NCBI GenBank assembly: GCA_023374025.1
Contig: SIJG01000004.1
Coordinates: 186,001-250,000 of the forward strand
Length of the DNA: 64,000 nucleotides
Reading direction: 5' to 3'
Origin: Heterodera schachtii
Lineage: Eukaryota; Nematoda; Chromadorea; Rhabditida; Heteroderidae
In this document: positions 35,032-49,752 of the stretch, piece by piece
Layout of the letters: every line of letters begins with the position of its first letter
Position numbering within the stretch: the stretch's first letter is position 1
Translations under genes and position numbers: made by a program
The notes under the pieces: generated by a model
The model's input: only the letters and a program-made list of their open reading frames with translations
Databases searched by the model: none
What the model was told of the DNA's origin: nothing

Positions 35032-37970
35032 TTATTTTTCGACCATTGACAGTTCCAATGCTTTACGTAGCATTTCCTCCTCCTCTTTGAATTCCTCCAG
35101 GCGTCTTTTTTCTTCCGCCTCTGAAAGCTCCAATGCTTTGAGTAAATCGCCATCAATCTGTTGAAAATAGGCATAATGGAAAAGATATGGCGGTAAATTC
35201 ACCACTGCGCCTTGGCGTTCGTCTGCGAGTTCAGAATTGGTGGTCAAACTTTCTTCGATGGCTTGGTGAAGTTGTTGTGCATAAGTTGACGAAGTCTGTT
35301 GCGTGTCGGAACCCACAAAACGGCCCAACAAATAAACATATTCGTCCTCCACGTCCATCGCATTGTCTAAAAATCATTCAAATCAAATAAATGAAAAATG
35401 GTTTAATTTACATCTTTCGTCCGCTGCCCCTCTTTGTGTCCTCTCGAATTCGCCAGCTCGATTAAACAGGAATGAGCCTGATAATTCACAACGTTCAAAT
35501 CCATCGGGGATTTGGAAAAGTGACTGGCGAAGTCGCAACATTTGTGGCCCATCGTCCTCAGAGTGTTCGCCAATCCGTTCAATGGTTTCTTCTTTCGGAT
35601 CATTGACATTCCGAAATGTAATTTGTGCATTGATTAGGTGGAAAATCTGAATTAGGAAATAAAAATGTATTAAATAATTGGTGTTTCAATCAAACCGGGA
35701 TTTTGATCCTAATAGGAAAGCCGGAAGGCAATTGCAATTGAATAAAGCTCTTCAGTCTTGAAAATTTTGTATTCCGAACGGCCAACAAATCGATAACCGG
35801 AAAAATTTGTTCATGCAATTTAAGCGGAAAAGTTTCGGAGAGCCAAAGGCTTGCATTGAATGCGTTCGATTTTATTTGCTCCTCACTCCGTTTCCCTTAA
35901 AAATCAAATGGTGTAAATGGAGCCAATAAAAATAGCAAAGCCTAACCAATGTGACAGTTGCCCACTCTTCTCGAAAGATATTCAATGGCGGAGACGCCGC
36001 CATAAACATCGTCCGCCGAACTGTTCGATGCATTTTCGGGCAAAGAGTTATTCATCACCCGCTTCTTCTCAAATAAACTCATCAACAAAGAAAGCGTCTT
36101 ATTGTCGGAAACCTTTGGAAAATGGTAAATATTTAGTAATAATCGGCAATATTTTAATCAAATTTCCTAATGATTGAACTCTGAACGAAAATTCATTTAT
36201 TTTAAATAAAACTTATGAGGTCAAAAAGTTTTTTATTTTCAGCGATTCAGCGACCAAGAAATAATCTAATTGTAAGTGATCAGAAATTCCGGAAGTTTAA
36301 AATTTCCCACTCACTTCCCAAGTCCGTCAAAAGTGCACCTCTTTCTCCGCTGCTTCTCTGTCCGCAATCGAAAGATGGTCAAGTCTCGTCTTGGTTACGA
36401 TTTCAACGTTTGATGCGTTCATCAAACGGCAAGTGAAGCCTTCGACCTCCTCCTCTTTTCCATTGGAGCCAATCGAAGAAAAGAGACCGGTCGATTTTGT
36501 GGTACGCTCAAAGCCAACGTTGTCGACATTGACATAAGTCTGGCAAATCCAAATACTTACAGAAACCCCCTTTTCTTTGGGTTTTACCCTCCGAAATCAG
36601 CAATTAATTCAATTTTTTTAGAGATTGAAATTTCCAAAACTCACGGCATTTATCGGCGACCTGAATTTTTCGGCAACGGTACTGTCATCGGGAACGAAGT
36701 CTTCAATGCACGGTTCACTTTGCAAGTCCATCGTTTGGGCATAAGCCTTAAAAGCACTAAACTTTCTTTGTACGATAATTACCCCTTCCCATTCTGGACT
36801 TCTCCTTCTCACAATTTGTTCATTTGGGTCAATAAAAATGACTTCCGCGGTTGTATTGTCAACAAATCGAAAAATGAAAGATTGCTGACGCGTGTTTGAC
36901 GGAGTTTCCCCACGTCCAATCTCGAGAATGTTAGCATCAATCCGAACATTGGTGCCACTTTTGTAAATCTTTGGGATCAGTTTTCCAAAAAGAAACAAAT
37001 TTAAAGTAATTTATTTACTTTGTAAGTGTCCGAAGGGCACATATTCTTAACAAAAGGGAGCCAAGAAGTGAATTCCCATCTCATTTCGACGAAAAAATCA
37101 GAAGAATCCTGTGAAAATTGGTAAAGGAGGGTAAAAATGATTGATTTTACTTGAAGACTTTTGTTCAATTCAAGAAGCACATTTATGGTTTGAATTGCTC
37201 TTTGATAATCCCTGAGGAATAAATGAATAAAAAATTGAAAATAAAACGATCAACCTGAAAGTCAAAACTTTTTTGAGAAAGTTGTGGTCCTTCCATTGAA
37301 TTGCTTCATGTGACAGGCTCCACATCTCTGAGCAAAAATGTCAATCAGTACTTTTCTAATTTAAGTTGCCAATTTGTGGAAAAAATTTATAAATGTTTAG
37401 GGCAAGTAAAGGCCGAATCGAATGGTCATTATTACCAGGGGTTAAAACTTTTTTTGCGGACAAACAAAACTTTTTATGCCTGAAAATCTTGAGATGTGCC
37501 ACCGAAATAAATAAAGAATGAGGCAACTTTAGAAAATTAACCCATTTATTGACAAGTTTTTCCAATTTTTGGCTTTTGTTTCACAGCTATTTACACCTAT
37601 TTCTAGGTTTTTAGCACCTAAAAATCCTAGCCCTGATTATTACATATAAAATCCATTTCAATTTCAAAGAATTTTCAAAAATGATCTTTAATTAGAAGCA
37701 AATTCCACCTCTGTTTTGAGTGTTGGCATCAGCTCCATTTTCTAACAACACTTCGGCGCATTCAAAATGTCCAAGAATAGTCGCCAACATTACAGGGGTC
37801 CGTCCGTGAATGTCCGGCAAATTTACAAAGTTTTTATCATTGCACCTCGAGTTCAATTCGGCCTTCAATTTTTGGAGATCATTTTCGAAAATAGCAAAAT
37901 GCAAGGGATATTTCTCTCGAGTTTTAGTTTCGTCTGATGCATCAACACTTGCTGCTCCTTCATCTTCCAT
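35032..37970 (-). CDS. ANKRD13-family ankyrin / UIM protein
   Basis: ANKRD13 proteins bind K63-ubiquitinated membrane cargo through ubiquitin-interacting motifs and act in endocytic sorting. The ATG at 37970 gives [20 protein letters not shown]. The ankyrin repeats are [19 protein letters not shown] and [20 protein letters not shown] with [10 protein letters not shown]. They are followed by [38 protein letters not shown] and [19 protein letters not shown], the family's central domain. The C-terminus has [25 protein letters not shown] and [12 protein letters not shown], which fit UIMs (ALELS core). The stop is at 35032. About ten exons; several junctions near 36000-36600 are not individually verified. 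It shares a divergent 590 bp upstream region with ATP synthase beta. Confidence 0.88.
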
Positions 37971-40431
<2,461 letters not shown>

Positions 40432-40620
40432 ATAGAGAAATAATAATCGGCACATAGACCTGATTGTTTAAATTTCGTTATAGGCTGTTTTTTTTTGTTT
40501 AAATGCGTGTCTTTTTGGTAAATTGTTTTCAAATATAATGAGTGTTTGTTACTGTCGCTATTTATTTTATTTATGTGCTTATGGACTTGGTTTCTCGTTG
40601 GTATATTGTTAGGTGAACAA

Positions 40621-43599
40621 ATGATCAGTAGCGAGAAGCCTCAGTTTCCACCCAGTATTGGATGGATGTTCGTTGGAGATGGGGGTGATGATGAAACACG
40701 TACAGTTCACAGGGCGAAGCACTTGGATAAAAACATTGTTAGACTGTGTAAGGAGTACGGTGGGATTGGGTTCACTTTCCTCGTTTACCCCGCCGGTGGT
40801 CTGCGGCGTTTCTTTTGGAAACCGAAAATGTAAGCATCACGCGTTTATTACATGGTTTTTTTTTCCGTTCATTTGGTGAATTTGTAGAAGTGGCGATTGT
40901 CCCCCACCAATTCATCTCCCCGGTGAGACACCCGCAAATTCCCAACTTCAATTTGTGTCTTACTAGCCAATTGTAGATCAACAGATGAACACAGAGCACT
41001 GGAGCAAGTACATAATGTGTCGTCTCTCCGATTGGATCGTTTGTCCATCTGTCACTTTTCTTTTCCTTTTTCCATCCCTTAGGATCCCGATTCGTCAGAG
41101 CCGTGGTTGGCTTCGTTGTCCGTAGATCACTTTTGTCAGGCAGCGTTCACTTCACTTTGACTGTGTTTCCATTTTGATTTTCTTTTAAGGAACTTGAATA
41201 TATGCGTTATTTGGGAGTGCACAAAGTGCTGATTGTCCTTAAACATTTCGCATCGCCGCGGTTGGCCAATTTGGTCAATCAGAATCGGCTGTTCGGCATT
41301 GAGTTGGTGCCCCTTCATTTCTTACCTTCCATTAATTTTCAGTTTTTTATTCCTTTTGCCAACAAAAATTTCCAATTTTGGCACTGTTGCTGATTGTGTC
41401 ATGGACATTTGGACGATATGGCGCGATTTCCGCACTCTCTGTACCAATTCGTCACGCTTGTCCGTCGCACTTTCGCTTACCGCTGACCTCGACTCGGAGT
41501 TCGACTTGCACAACAATTTGTCCCTTCGCCGGTGGCTTGCTGAACCGGTGCGCCCTCTCCTCTCCCCATTTACCCACACTATCATTTCCATCCATCCTTT
41601 CTCCCTTTAGATTTCCTCACTTTTTTTGGACCATTCGCTGTTCATTTCTGATGAAAATACTTCGTCTCCAACACTTCCAAAGTTTGCATTTGCTTTTCAC
41701 TTTTAATCCCATTAAACAGTGCCCATCGTATGCTGGTCAATTACCTTTTGTCCAACTGTCGTCAAAGTGTCGTCCTTTCCTCGTCGTCCGTTCAGTCTGA
41801 TCACTTCGCTAATTGTGAGTTGAAACAGATGGTCCTCTCCACAAAACAACTCATCTTGTCGAATGAAAATATATGCAAAAGTGAAAATCCGATGTCTGGT
41901 TACTTCGACCTGTTGCAGGTGCTTCGGATTATCATTTCCCATTCCTAAATTTCTGAACCTTTCCCTCAGACGCCCTTGCAACCGCTTTCTGACAATTTGG
42001 ACTCCGCCGTTTATCAGACGTTTGAACAGGACAACGCCAAGTACGAACATTACCAGATGGCCATCAAAGCCGCGTTATTGGAATTAAGTCAACGACAAAT
42101 GGTGATCACAACATAAAGATAGAATTAGCGAATTGTTGATTTTTGTTAAGGAAAGTGGAGGGATTGTCGTTTTTGTGTTGGGCGCCGGGAGGGGTCCGTT
42201 GGTCCAAGCAGCCATAAACGCCAGGGACGAATTGGAGAGGGAGAAAAAGCACAGCGAACAATGCTGCCTCGTACATTTGAAATGGTACTGAAATTCAAAT
42301 GCCATTCATTCACTTCAGAATTGGAAAATGAAACTTATTGCTGTGGAGAAAAATCGCAACGCAATTTTAAGCCTGAAATACTGCAACGAAGAGAGGTGTC
42401 TTACAATTAGCTACCAAATTGAAAGAGTTGACGCTGTTTTTGGACAGGTGGGCCAACTCCGTCCAAATTGTGCACAGTGACATGCGTTCTCTGTCCACTT
42501 TTGTCGATTCCAAAGTTTTGGAAAGGCCCGATTTGATCATCAGGCACAGTCTTTCTCTTCTCTTCGTCCGTCCCTTTTCATTCGTCCGTCCCTTCTCAGT
42601 GAATTGCTCGGCTCTTTCGGTGATAATGAATTGTGCCCGGAATGTCTCGACGGCGTTTCGCCCATTCTCAAGCCGGGAACCATTTGCATTCCCCAAAACT
42701 ACACCAATTTCATCAGTTTGACCCTTCGTTTGTCTCTCAATTTGCATTGCCTTCAATTTCAGCTCCCATCCAATCGCTTCACCTCCATCAGAGCGTCGCC
42801 ACGCTCGACCAATGCAAAAGTGAGGAACAAAGCGTGGGACGATCGAAAAAGTCAGTTACCTATCAGAATATTCGCTTATGTTTTTGATTTCCGTTTAGAG
42901 TTTTTGGCTGTGCGTTCGACCGTTCTTACGTCGTGTGCATGGATCAGTTTTGTTACTTGGCGGAAAATGTGGAGCCTTGTTTTCGCTTTACCCACCCAAA
43001 CAAAGAGGTCGACACAATTCGAATTCCTTTTGGACTAATTGTGAGAATCCATTTCCAGGGGTCTTCGAATTCCCGACAATCGAAAGTTCATTTTGAGTTG
43101 CCGCCCAATTGTGAAGTGAGTAGCAACTGAGGAAGTCTCCTTATTTCGCTTCTGTTTTTCAGCTGATGGGCTTTTCGGCCCATTTTGAGGTGAATCTTTT
43201 CAAGGACATTTGTCTGAGCACTCATCCTTTGCGATTTACGGAGAATATGCACTCTTGGTCCGTCAGTCTGTCATTTTCGACCGTTTTTTGCTTTGAAAAA
43301 TTGATGGCACTGTGAATAGATTTTAGGTTCCCTGCTCTTTTTCCGCTTCGTCGGCTTTTCCATTTTCGGGACACCACAACTGTGACTTTCAACATTCATC
43401 GCAAAATCGACAGTGACGGGTGTTGGTACGAATGGAACATTGAGTACAAAGTAGGACCAAAACACGATCAAATGCATGATCAGAGCATCAAATGAATTTG
43501 TTTTTTAAAACCCAACTTTTAAAGGGAAGCGACGGGCAAACGACGCGCAGCGAAATTCAAAACGAAAGGGGCGAGTCGCAATATATGAAGTTGCGTTAA
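40621..43599 (+). CDS. prmt-5: Protein arginine methyltransferase 5 (PRMT5)
   Basis: A type II arginine methyltransferase that makes symmetric dimethylarginine on Sm proteins, histones and, in C. elegans, CBP-1/p53 regulators. It begins [20 protein letters not shown]. The TIM-barrel segment includes [40 protein letters not shown] and [11 protein letters not shown] with [13 protein letters not shown]. The SAM-binding loop is [20 protein letters not shown]. The double-E region is [20 protein letters not shown]. The C-terminal barrel includes [20 protein letters not shown] and [13 protein letters not shown], then [10 protein letters not shown], ending SQYMKLR. The intron before ELLGSF (42544-42599) must use a GC donor (atcag then gcacag). 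A ttgttag acceptor-like site precedes the start, fitting trans-splicing. Confidence 0.94.
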
Positions 43600-43877
43600 G
43601 TCACACAAAATCATTTCAGAGCTTGCCAGATTTTTATTTGTTTTACCACTTTGAATTTTGTTATATTTGAATGGTATTTCTTCCAAAATCCATTTATCTC
43701 TTTTTTATTGTTTCATCGCTTTACGGTGCCCCTGATTTTTGCTTCATCTTTTATCGTGTTCATGAATCTCCTCTCTTTCACCAATTGAAATGTATTCGGT
43801 GATTTTTATTATTTTAAATTGTTTTTATTTAAATTCGGATTTTCCATCTTATAACTTTACCCAAAAAGTAGCAAAAA

Positions 43878-45447
43878 ATGTCATATTTTTCCGCTGACGC
43901 TGATGCATCTGAGCTGATTACTTCCCAACGACGGGACGATGAGCAAATTCAGTGGATTTATGACAGAATGTCCGATTGCGTATTGCGAGTTTTTGGGGAG
44001 CGGATTTGGATCAGTTACCATCGTTGGCTTCCATCGCTGGCCGCTTTCATTTATCTGTCGGCGACCAATTTGCGTGGTGCGTTTGATCTTTTGGGGTTTG
44101 AAACTGTTCGAAACTAATGCATTATGATTGATTTCACGGTAATAATATTTTTTATTAAGCGTTCAAAATCGGTTTCTGAGGGTTTTCTCGGGTGTTAATC
44201 ATTCATGAATCTGACCGGGTTGTCATATGGTTTCATCCACCCTCCAAAAAATCACTAGGTCTAGTCTTTTTGTTGAAAAAAGAGTAATTTATGTTAAAAC
44301 ATTGTCAATAGTTCCATTCTTTTTTTTTTTTTGTAAATTTGAAGCCACTTGAATTTTTCAAGGGGTATACTGTAATATTCTAGCGGTCAAGTGGGTGGAT
44401 TCATTGGTATTGAATTTTACATCGCTTTCCCTTGTCATTTTTCATTGTTGTTTCCTTACAAATTAGCCAAAGAAGTTGATCAAAAATATGTATTAGATGA
44501 AAATATCAGATTCCTGATCAGTACCCCAGAAAACCCTTGAAACCTGTTTCGATCTCAATAAATTAAATTAGGGACCCCCATTCTTAATGAATGCCCATTT
44601 GCCATTAAGAGAAGCAGTCTGTTGGTGAGGAATACGTCGGACTCGTCCAAATTGGCACCGATCGTCGCTTTCCTTCGCTTTTAAACCGACTCCTTTTCGT
44701 CTTTTTCGAAGTCATTTCTCGTGCTCCGTTGCTCAATTTTCTGTTGCTTCAACAGCATCCGTTTATCCTCCAAATGCATTCACTTTTTCAGTCTTTTGCT
44801 TTTCCCCTTATTTTGTCATTTTTCTCCTTTAGTCCCGTCGGAATCGACCAAATTCATTCCGCTTGGTTTTTTCTCTCCAATTCGTTTTTTCTGCGGCTCA
44901 GTAAACGGTTGGCGTCCATTCGCTATTTGAGCCTGAGGCCCCAGCCCAATTCGGTAAAACTTAACGAATTCATTGGCATTTTAATCTTCGCCAAGATTCC
45001 CAATAAATTGTTTCAATTGGTCGGATTTGCCACCTTTGTTCAATTTGTCGTTGTGCTGGTGTCCAACATTGCAAAGTTGACCAAAAAAACAACAGAAAAG
45101 CATTCATTAGCACAAAGTGAAGGCAATCGGCAGCAAAAACCCGGCAAAAGTGTGCGTTTCTTTGTTTTCTCAAATCCGAGAAGTGTTTTCTTGACGGCTT
45201 TCTTCTTTTATCACTTCCATCCTGTATACTCAATTTTCAGGGATTTTCCTGCAAAATTTGCTCTTCCCAAATTGCCTTCGGCCAAATGCGTCGCTCCGTC
45301 TGTTTGCCCTGCGGTCACTGCCTCTGTTCCGATTGTCTGCTCATTCTCTCCTCGAAAGACGTGTCCAACGACACTTCTTCGGTCGAATGCCCCTTTTGTC
45401 GCATCAAATGCCCCTCAAATCGAATTTTGTTCCCTTTGAATTTGTAA
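43878..45447 (+). CDS. prx-10: Peroxin-10 (PEX10) RING E3 ligase
   Basis: PEX10 is a peroxisomal-membrane RING ligase that, with PEX2 and PEX12, ubiquitinates the import receptor PEX5. The N-terminus is MSYFSADADASELITSQRRD with WISYHRWLPSLAAFIYLSAT. The conserved block GEEYVGLVQIGTDRRFPSLL and several hydrophobic helices follow. The C-terminal C3HC4 RING is CKICSSQIAFGQMRRSVC, LPCGHCLCSDCLL and VECPFCRIKCPSNRILFPLN, ending at 45447. Intron 1 (44077 to about 44610) is expanded by repeat-family fragments, while the other introns are short. It is third in a same-strand run atp-2, prmt-5, PEX10, TrpRS with gaps of 189, 278 and 121 bp. Confidence 0.9.
44150..44575. repeat. Repeat-family fragments in PEX10 intron 1
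   Basis: Contains ggttttctcgggtgttaatc plus attcatgaatctgac (44193-44219) and, inverted, cagattcctgatcagtaccc plus cagaaaacccttgaaacc (44509-44546). These resemble a pair of inverted termini of the dispersed family. Confidence 0.6.
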
Positions 45448-45568
45448 TTGGTCAATTTGCTTTCAATTCGTCCATTTGTTCTTCAATTTTTTGTCATCGT
45501 CACAATATTTTCTCTAATTTATGCTTTTGTCTGTTTTATATTAGCTTCCCTTAATCTTTCTGCTCCAA

Positions 45569-47144
45569 ATGGCAAAGGTTCTCGTTTCCGGCATTCAGCC
45601 CACCGGCAATTTGCACATCGGAAATTACTTGGTCCGATTTTGGGTGGTTTTTTAATTTCATTTATTTTCCTTAAGGGCTTCATCAAATCCTTCGTTGCCT
45701 TTCAAAATGTGAGAGAATGGATTCTCCGTTCCTTTCTCACAGACCCCGTCTTGCTTTAGGATATGTCCATCGCCCGTAGGGTTTTGTTGGTCGCTGACCT
45801 TCACTCCATTTCGACAGGCCGACATGAACCTGCCCAAGTGACTGCTGACAATGAGGGGGGAGGGGTCAATTGGTTGGTCATTCCCATTGGTGCGCTGTTT
45901 CAGTTGCGGTTGAACTGCTTGCGCACATTGGCCACACTGCTCGCTTGTGGGGTAAGCATTGGGCGTTGAGTCAACCAATCCCTCAGAATGTTCAATTTGT
46001 CGGTCGATTCGGAGAAGACTTTGCTGGTCCAACAGAGTCGTTTGCCCGAACACACCGAACTGATGTGGATTTTGGGTTCAACTACGACTGTGGTTGGTCT
46101 GTCGATGCTCACCAGTCAAAATGATCAAATGTTAAGACGAGTTTGACCTCGATGTCGCAATTCAAAGACAAATCCAAAGGGTAAATCCGTTGTTTTGTGG
46201 TCAATTGGTGATGAGTCATTCATCCGCCGCTTTTTGAAGGTTCCCCCAAGGCGCGGCCCCCCTCGGTTTGCTTGCCTATCCGTTGTTACAAGCGGCCGAC
46301 GTTTTGACGTACAGAGCCACCCATGTGCCGGTGGGCGAAGACCAAACGCAGCACATGGAGCTTGTTGGTGCCCACGCCAAACGGCAGATTCCTTTGGTCC
46401 TTTAATTCAGACTCGTCATTTGGCTAACAAATTCAATTCGCGCTTCCATTGCAATTTCTTTCCCGTGCCGAAAAAAGTTATATTTGCGAGGCGATTCGCC
46501 ATATATTTCATTTTCAGGTTTCAAGTGTTTGCACTCGTCTTCGAAGTTTGAGGAATCCGGCAGTCAAAATGAGCAAATCGGACACAGATGCGAAGTCGCG
46601 GATTGAATTGACGGACAATGCGGAGACGACGGCCATCAAAATAAGAAAGGCAGTCACAGACTCAACTTCTAACATTACGTTCGACCCGGTGCAGAGGCCC
46701 GGGGTCAGCAACCTCGTGAGTGAATACATAATGATTAATCGTGCTAATTAGTAATACATAATGATTAATCGTGCTAATTAGTCCCCCCTTCCGGAGGCCC
46801 CCTTTTGACGTTTATTTTTGCTTAATGCAGGTCACGTTGTTCAGTTTGTTCTCCGACCTGACTGTTGATCAGGTGGTCATCCAAAGCAGTGGAATTGACA
46901 CTTTGGGCTTCAAAGGGAAATTGGCCGAACTGATCAAGTCAGCTCAGTCCATTGCATTTGTTAATGTTTCATCGCTTTGATTGATACATTCAGTGATCGA
47001 TTGGGACCGATCAGGGAACGTTTCACGAATTTTTTGGACAACGAAAAAGAATTGGAACGGATACTGGAAGATGGGGAAGAGAAAGGCCGCCCAATCGCCA
47101 TTGAGACACTGAAAGAAGTGAAGAGAATTGTTGGGATGAGATGA
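45569..47144 (+). CDS. wars-2: Tryptophanyl-tRNA synthetase, bacterial/mitochondrial type (WARS2)
   Basis: A class I synthetase that charges mitochondrial tRNA-Trp. The start is [20 protein letters not shown], whose GNLHIGN is the HIGH-type signature of bacterial TrpRS. Later segments are [22 protein letters not shown]-type [19 protein letters not shown] sequence, [20 protein letters not shown] and [20 protein letters not shown]. The KMSKS loop is [20 protein letters not shown], then [20 protein letters not shown] and [20 protein letters not shown]. It ends [13 protein letters not shown] at 47144. No clear cleavable presequence is seen upstream of the HIGH motif, so any targeting signal must lie in an unrecognised upstream exon or be internal. 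It is last in the operon-like quartet. Confidence 0.92.
46723..46782. repeat. Perfect 30 bp tandem duplication in a WARS2 intron
   Basis: The unit starting aatacataatgattaatcg occurs at 46723-46752 and 46753-46782 without mismatch, just inside the intron donor. This suggests a recent slippage event. Confidence 0.95.
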
Positions 47145-47484
47145 CAGACAAATAGAGGGATGGATGGAGTGATCAGTTACCGATCAATCAATGACTGATC
47201 ACAGCGGATCGATTGAACTTTTTTTTGTTGATTACACTATTTTATCTGTTAAAATTGCTACGGACAGTAAACTGCGAAAGTGAAGGAAATTGCAAATATT
47301 AGGATATTACCAAGATAAGTTTAACAATTTAAATATTAATTAATTAAATGAATTTGAAAAAATGGGAAGCCAAAAAATTAAAAAAGAAAGTTTTTGAGGT
47401 ATGTATAGGAAATTGTTATGTCAAGGCAAAAGCATGTGATGAGAAGTGAGATGGGAACGGAAAAGTAATTGTTAAAAATAATAA

Positions 47485-49475
47485 TCAGTTGCGAAATTTG
47501 GCCCACAATTCGTCGATCGGTCTGAGAAAGACGCAAATCAGCGTCAGATTATCAGAAGCACCGGCGGACTTGGCTTTGTCCACAATGAAATCCGCGAGAA
47601 ATTCGAAATCTGAAAAGAAAATCATTTTGAAATTGGACGGTCATTTTGCCTTTTGGAGGACGAGTGGCGATGAATTGGCGACACGCCTCGAAGATCTCTT
47701 CCTCCTCCAAAGTGTCCCAAACGCCGTCGGTGGCCACGAAAAGAATGTTGTGGCCATGGTCGGGGGAGAGGGAAACCCTTTTCACGTCGGGCACAGAACT
47801 GACCATTGGCTGAACGGAAAAGGAAGAAAGGCAATGAAATGGCACAAAGGGAGGAGAAAGGATGGAAACACTTTGGCCATCACATCGCCAAGGGAACGCG
47901 AAAGATTCAAAACGCCGTTCAGCCGCGGCACCCCGTGGATGGACACGACCATTCCGCCCGCCTGCTCAATCCGTCGCATTTCATCCTTTAAATCAAACAC
48001 ACAAACAATGATAGTGAACACGACTGTTCCTCCCACTTCGTCCTCTGGTTTGTGCGGCGTCGACAAAGTGTCCACCGCCGTGTCAGTGAGAAGCCCTAAA
48101 CATTGGCAGATGTCTTTTGAATTCACCGCTCCTCCCACACTTTTTTCCCCTTTTCTCCCCCCTTTTCACAGCTATCCCTTCAACGTAAACTGACCAATTG
48201 CACTGTCCCCGCACCACGCCAAATAGGCCGATGTTGTGCCCTCCAAATAGACACAACTGACCGTTGTGCCGCTTTTGATGTTCTAAGGGGGGGGGGGGGG
48301 AATTTACCAAAAATGGGAGGAAAAGGACGGAAAAGGGAAACGACGGGGAAGGGTCCTTCCACCCAATTCCAACCTCACTCGTGCATTTGTCTGTTATGCG
48401 TTTGTCAAGGCGTTCAATTGCGTCATTCAACACTTTTTCGACATCGTCCGATTGCTCAAAAGCGTCCAAAAAACACTCCGTCAAATGGGCACTCGCAAAA
48501 GTGGCGCCTTAAAATGGAAATGTCGAAGACTTAATTAATCCTCTATAATGCAGAATTAAAAATTAGTTCGGCGTTACATTCGGCGCCATTGTGCCCGTCG
48601 AAAACGGCGAAAAGTGCCGCCGATGGGTCGACCTTTTTGGAAATCTTCGGCTCGACGATGTCCAATGATGGCTTAAAAGAAAACAAAAATTGGATGGGAG
48701 ATTAATAAAAGAAGGAAATGGAAAATACTAATTGCCCCCTCTCTCCCGTTTTAATTTAATTGACCAGCAAAAGGTAACGGTCCTCCATTTTTGGCTTTCT
48801 GTTTTTCTGAGCACAAAAGGACAATGGAAGGACGTGACAATGGGAGAAAAGCGAAGCTGAAAAAGGGACGAAAAGTGAGGCGAAGAAGGGGGGGGGAGGA
48901 CAGACGAGGTAAAGGGCGCGAACCGTCCACAATTTGTTGCAAAAACTGCGCAAAACATTCCCTCAATTCCGAACACCAATTAGACGCATCGATTTTTTGA
49001 GTTTCTAATTAAAAAATTAATTATTGACAGTTATTAATGAAAAAGGGACCAGTGAAAGAGTTGCGATGGGTGTGCAATTTGTCAGCGTAAATGTCCACAA
49101 ATTCATAGGCCAAAATGTAAGCGGACCGAAGCGGAATTTGGCTAATTAACCCAATTAGACAAATGAGCGAATGGGTGGGGCCCACCTGTGCACCATTTTG
49201 TCGACGAGCAGTGAAACGGCGTCGCCTGAAAAGAGCAACGAATGAATTTGAAGGAGTTTCTGGGTAAAATCGTCGAAATTTGCCGAATTAATTTGTAATT
49301 CATTTTTCTCAATTAAATTCCTTTCGCAATGCGAACCCCTCGCGTCGCTTGCGCTTGTCATCACAAAAGGGGCGGTGTTTCGAGATTGGACCGCCGGCGG
49401 CGACGCATTCAGCGGAAAAAACGAAGCGGAAAGACAATTCACAAGTAATTGCTTAAATTCACCCTCAGAGTCCAT
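47485..49475 (-). CDS. fem-2: PP2C-type Ser/Thr phosphatase, FEM-2 / PPM1F-like
   Basis: A Mg/Mn-dependent protein phosphatase. The ATG at 49475 (MDSEGEFKQLLVN) directly follows a tttcag site. A non-catalytic N-terminal domain of about 150 residues (FTQKLLQIHSLLFSGDAVSL; YEFVDIYADKLHTHRNSF; CSELRECFAQFLQQIVDG) precedes the PP2C core, as in FEM-2 and PPM1F/POPX. Core motifs are RKPKMEDRYLLLVN, LFAVFDGHNGAE, SGTTVSCVYLEGTTSAYLAW, CGDSAIG, LNLSRSLGDVMAK, ILFVATDGVWDTLEEEEIFE and AGASDNLTLICVFL. The metal-binding aspartates in DGHNG and GASDN are intact. FEM-2 is a sex-determination phosphatase in C. elegans. Orthology to FEM-2 rather than another PPM1 member is inferred from architecture. Confidence 0.82.
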
Positions 49476-49752
49476 CTGAAAAAGGAAAATGATTAACCCA
49501 AAGAAAAACAAAAAGTAATTATTCATTTAACAAATTATTACTATAATTGTCATAATTCAAGTTCTAATGGATTTACACTTTAATTAGGTTAGGTAAATGG
49601 CTTATGTATTTGTTTAAATTCGTTTTTTAAGCACCGGGTTATTTTACAATTTAAATTGGCTAATTCTGAATGCAATGTCTGTCCTTCCGTCTCTTTTTTC
49701 CTTCGTTTCTTTCTCTTCCCTTCCTCCTGTCTCTTCTCTTCTCTTTCTCTCC

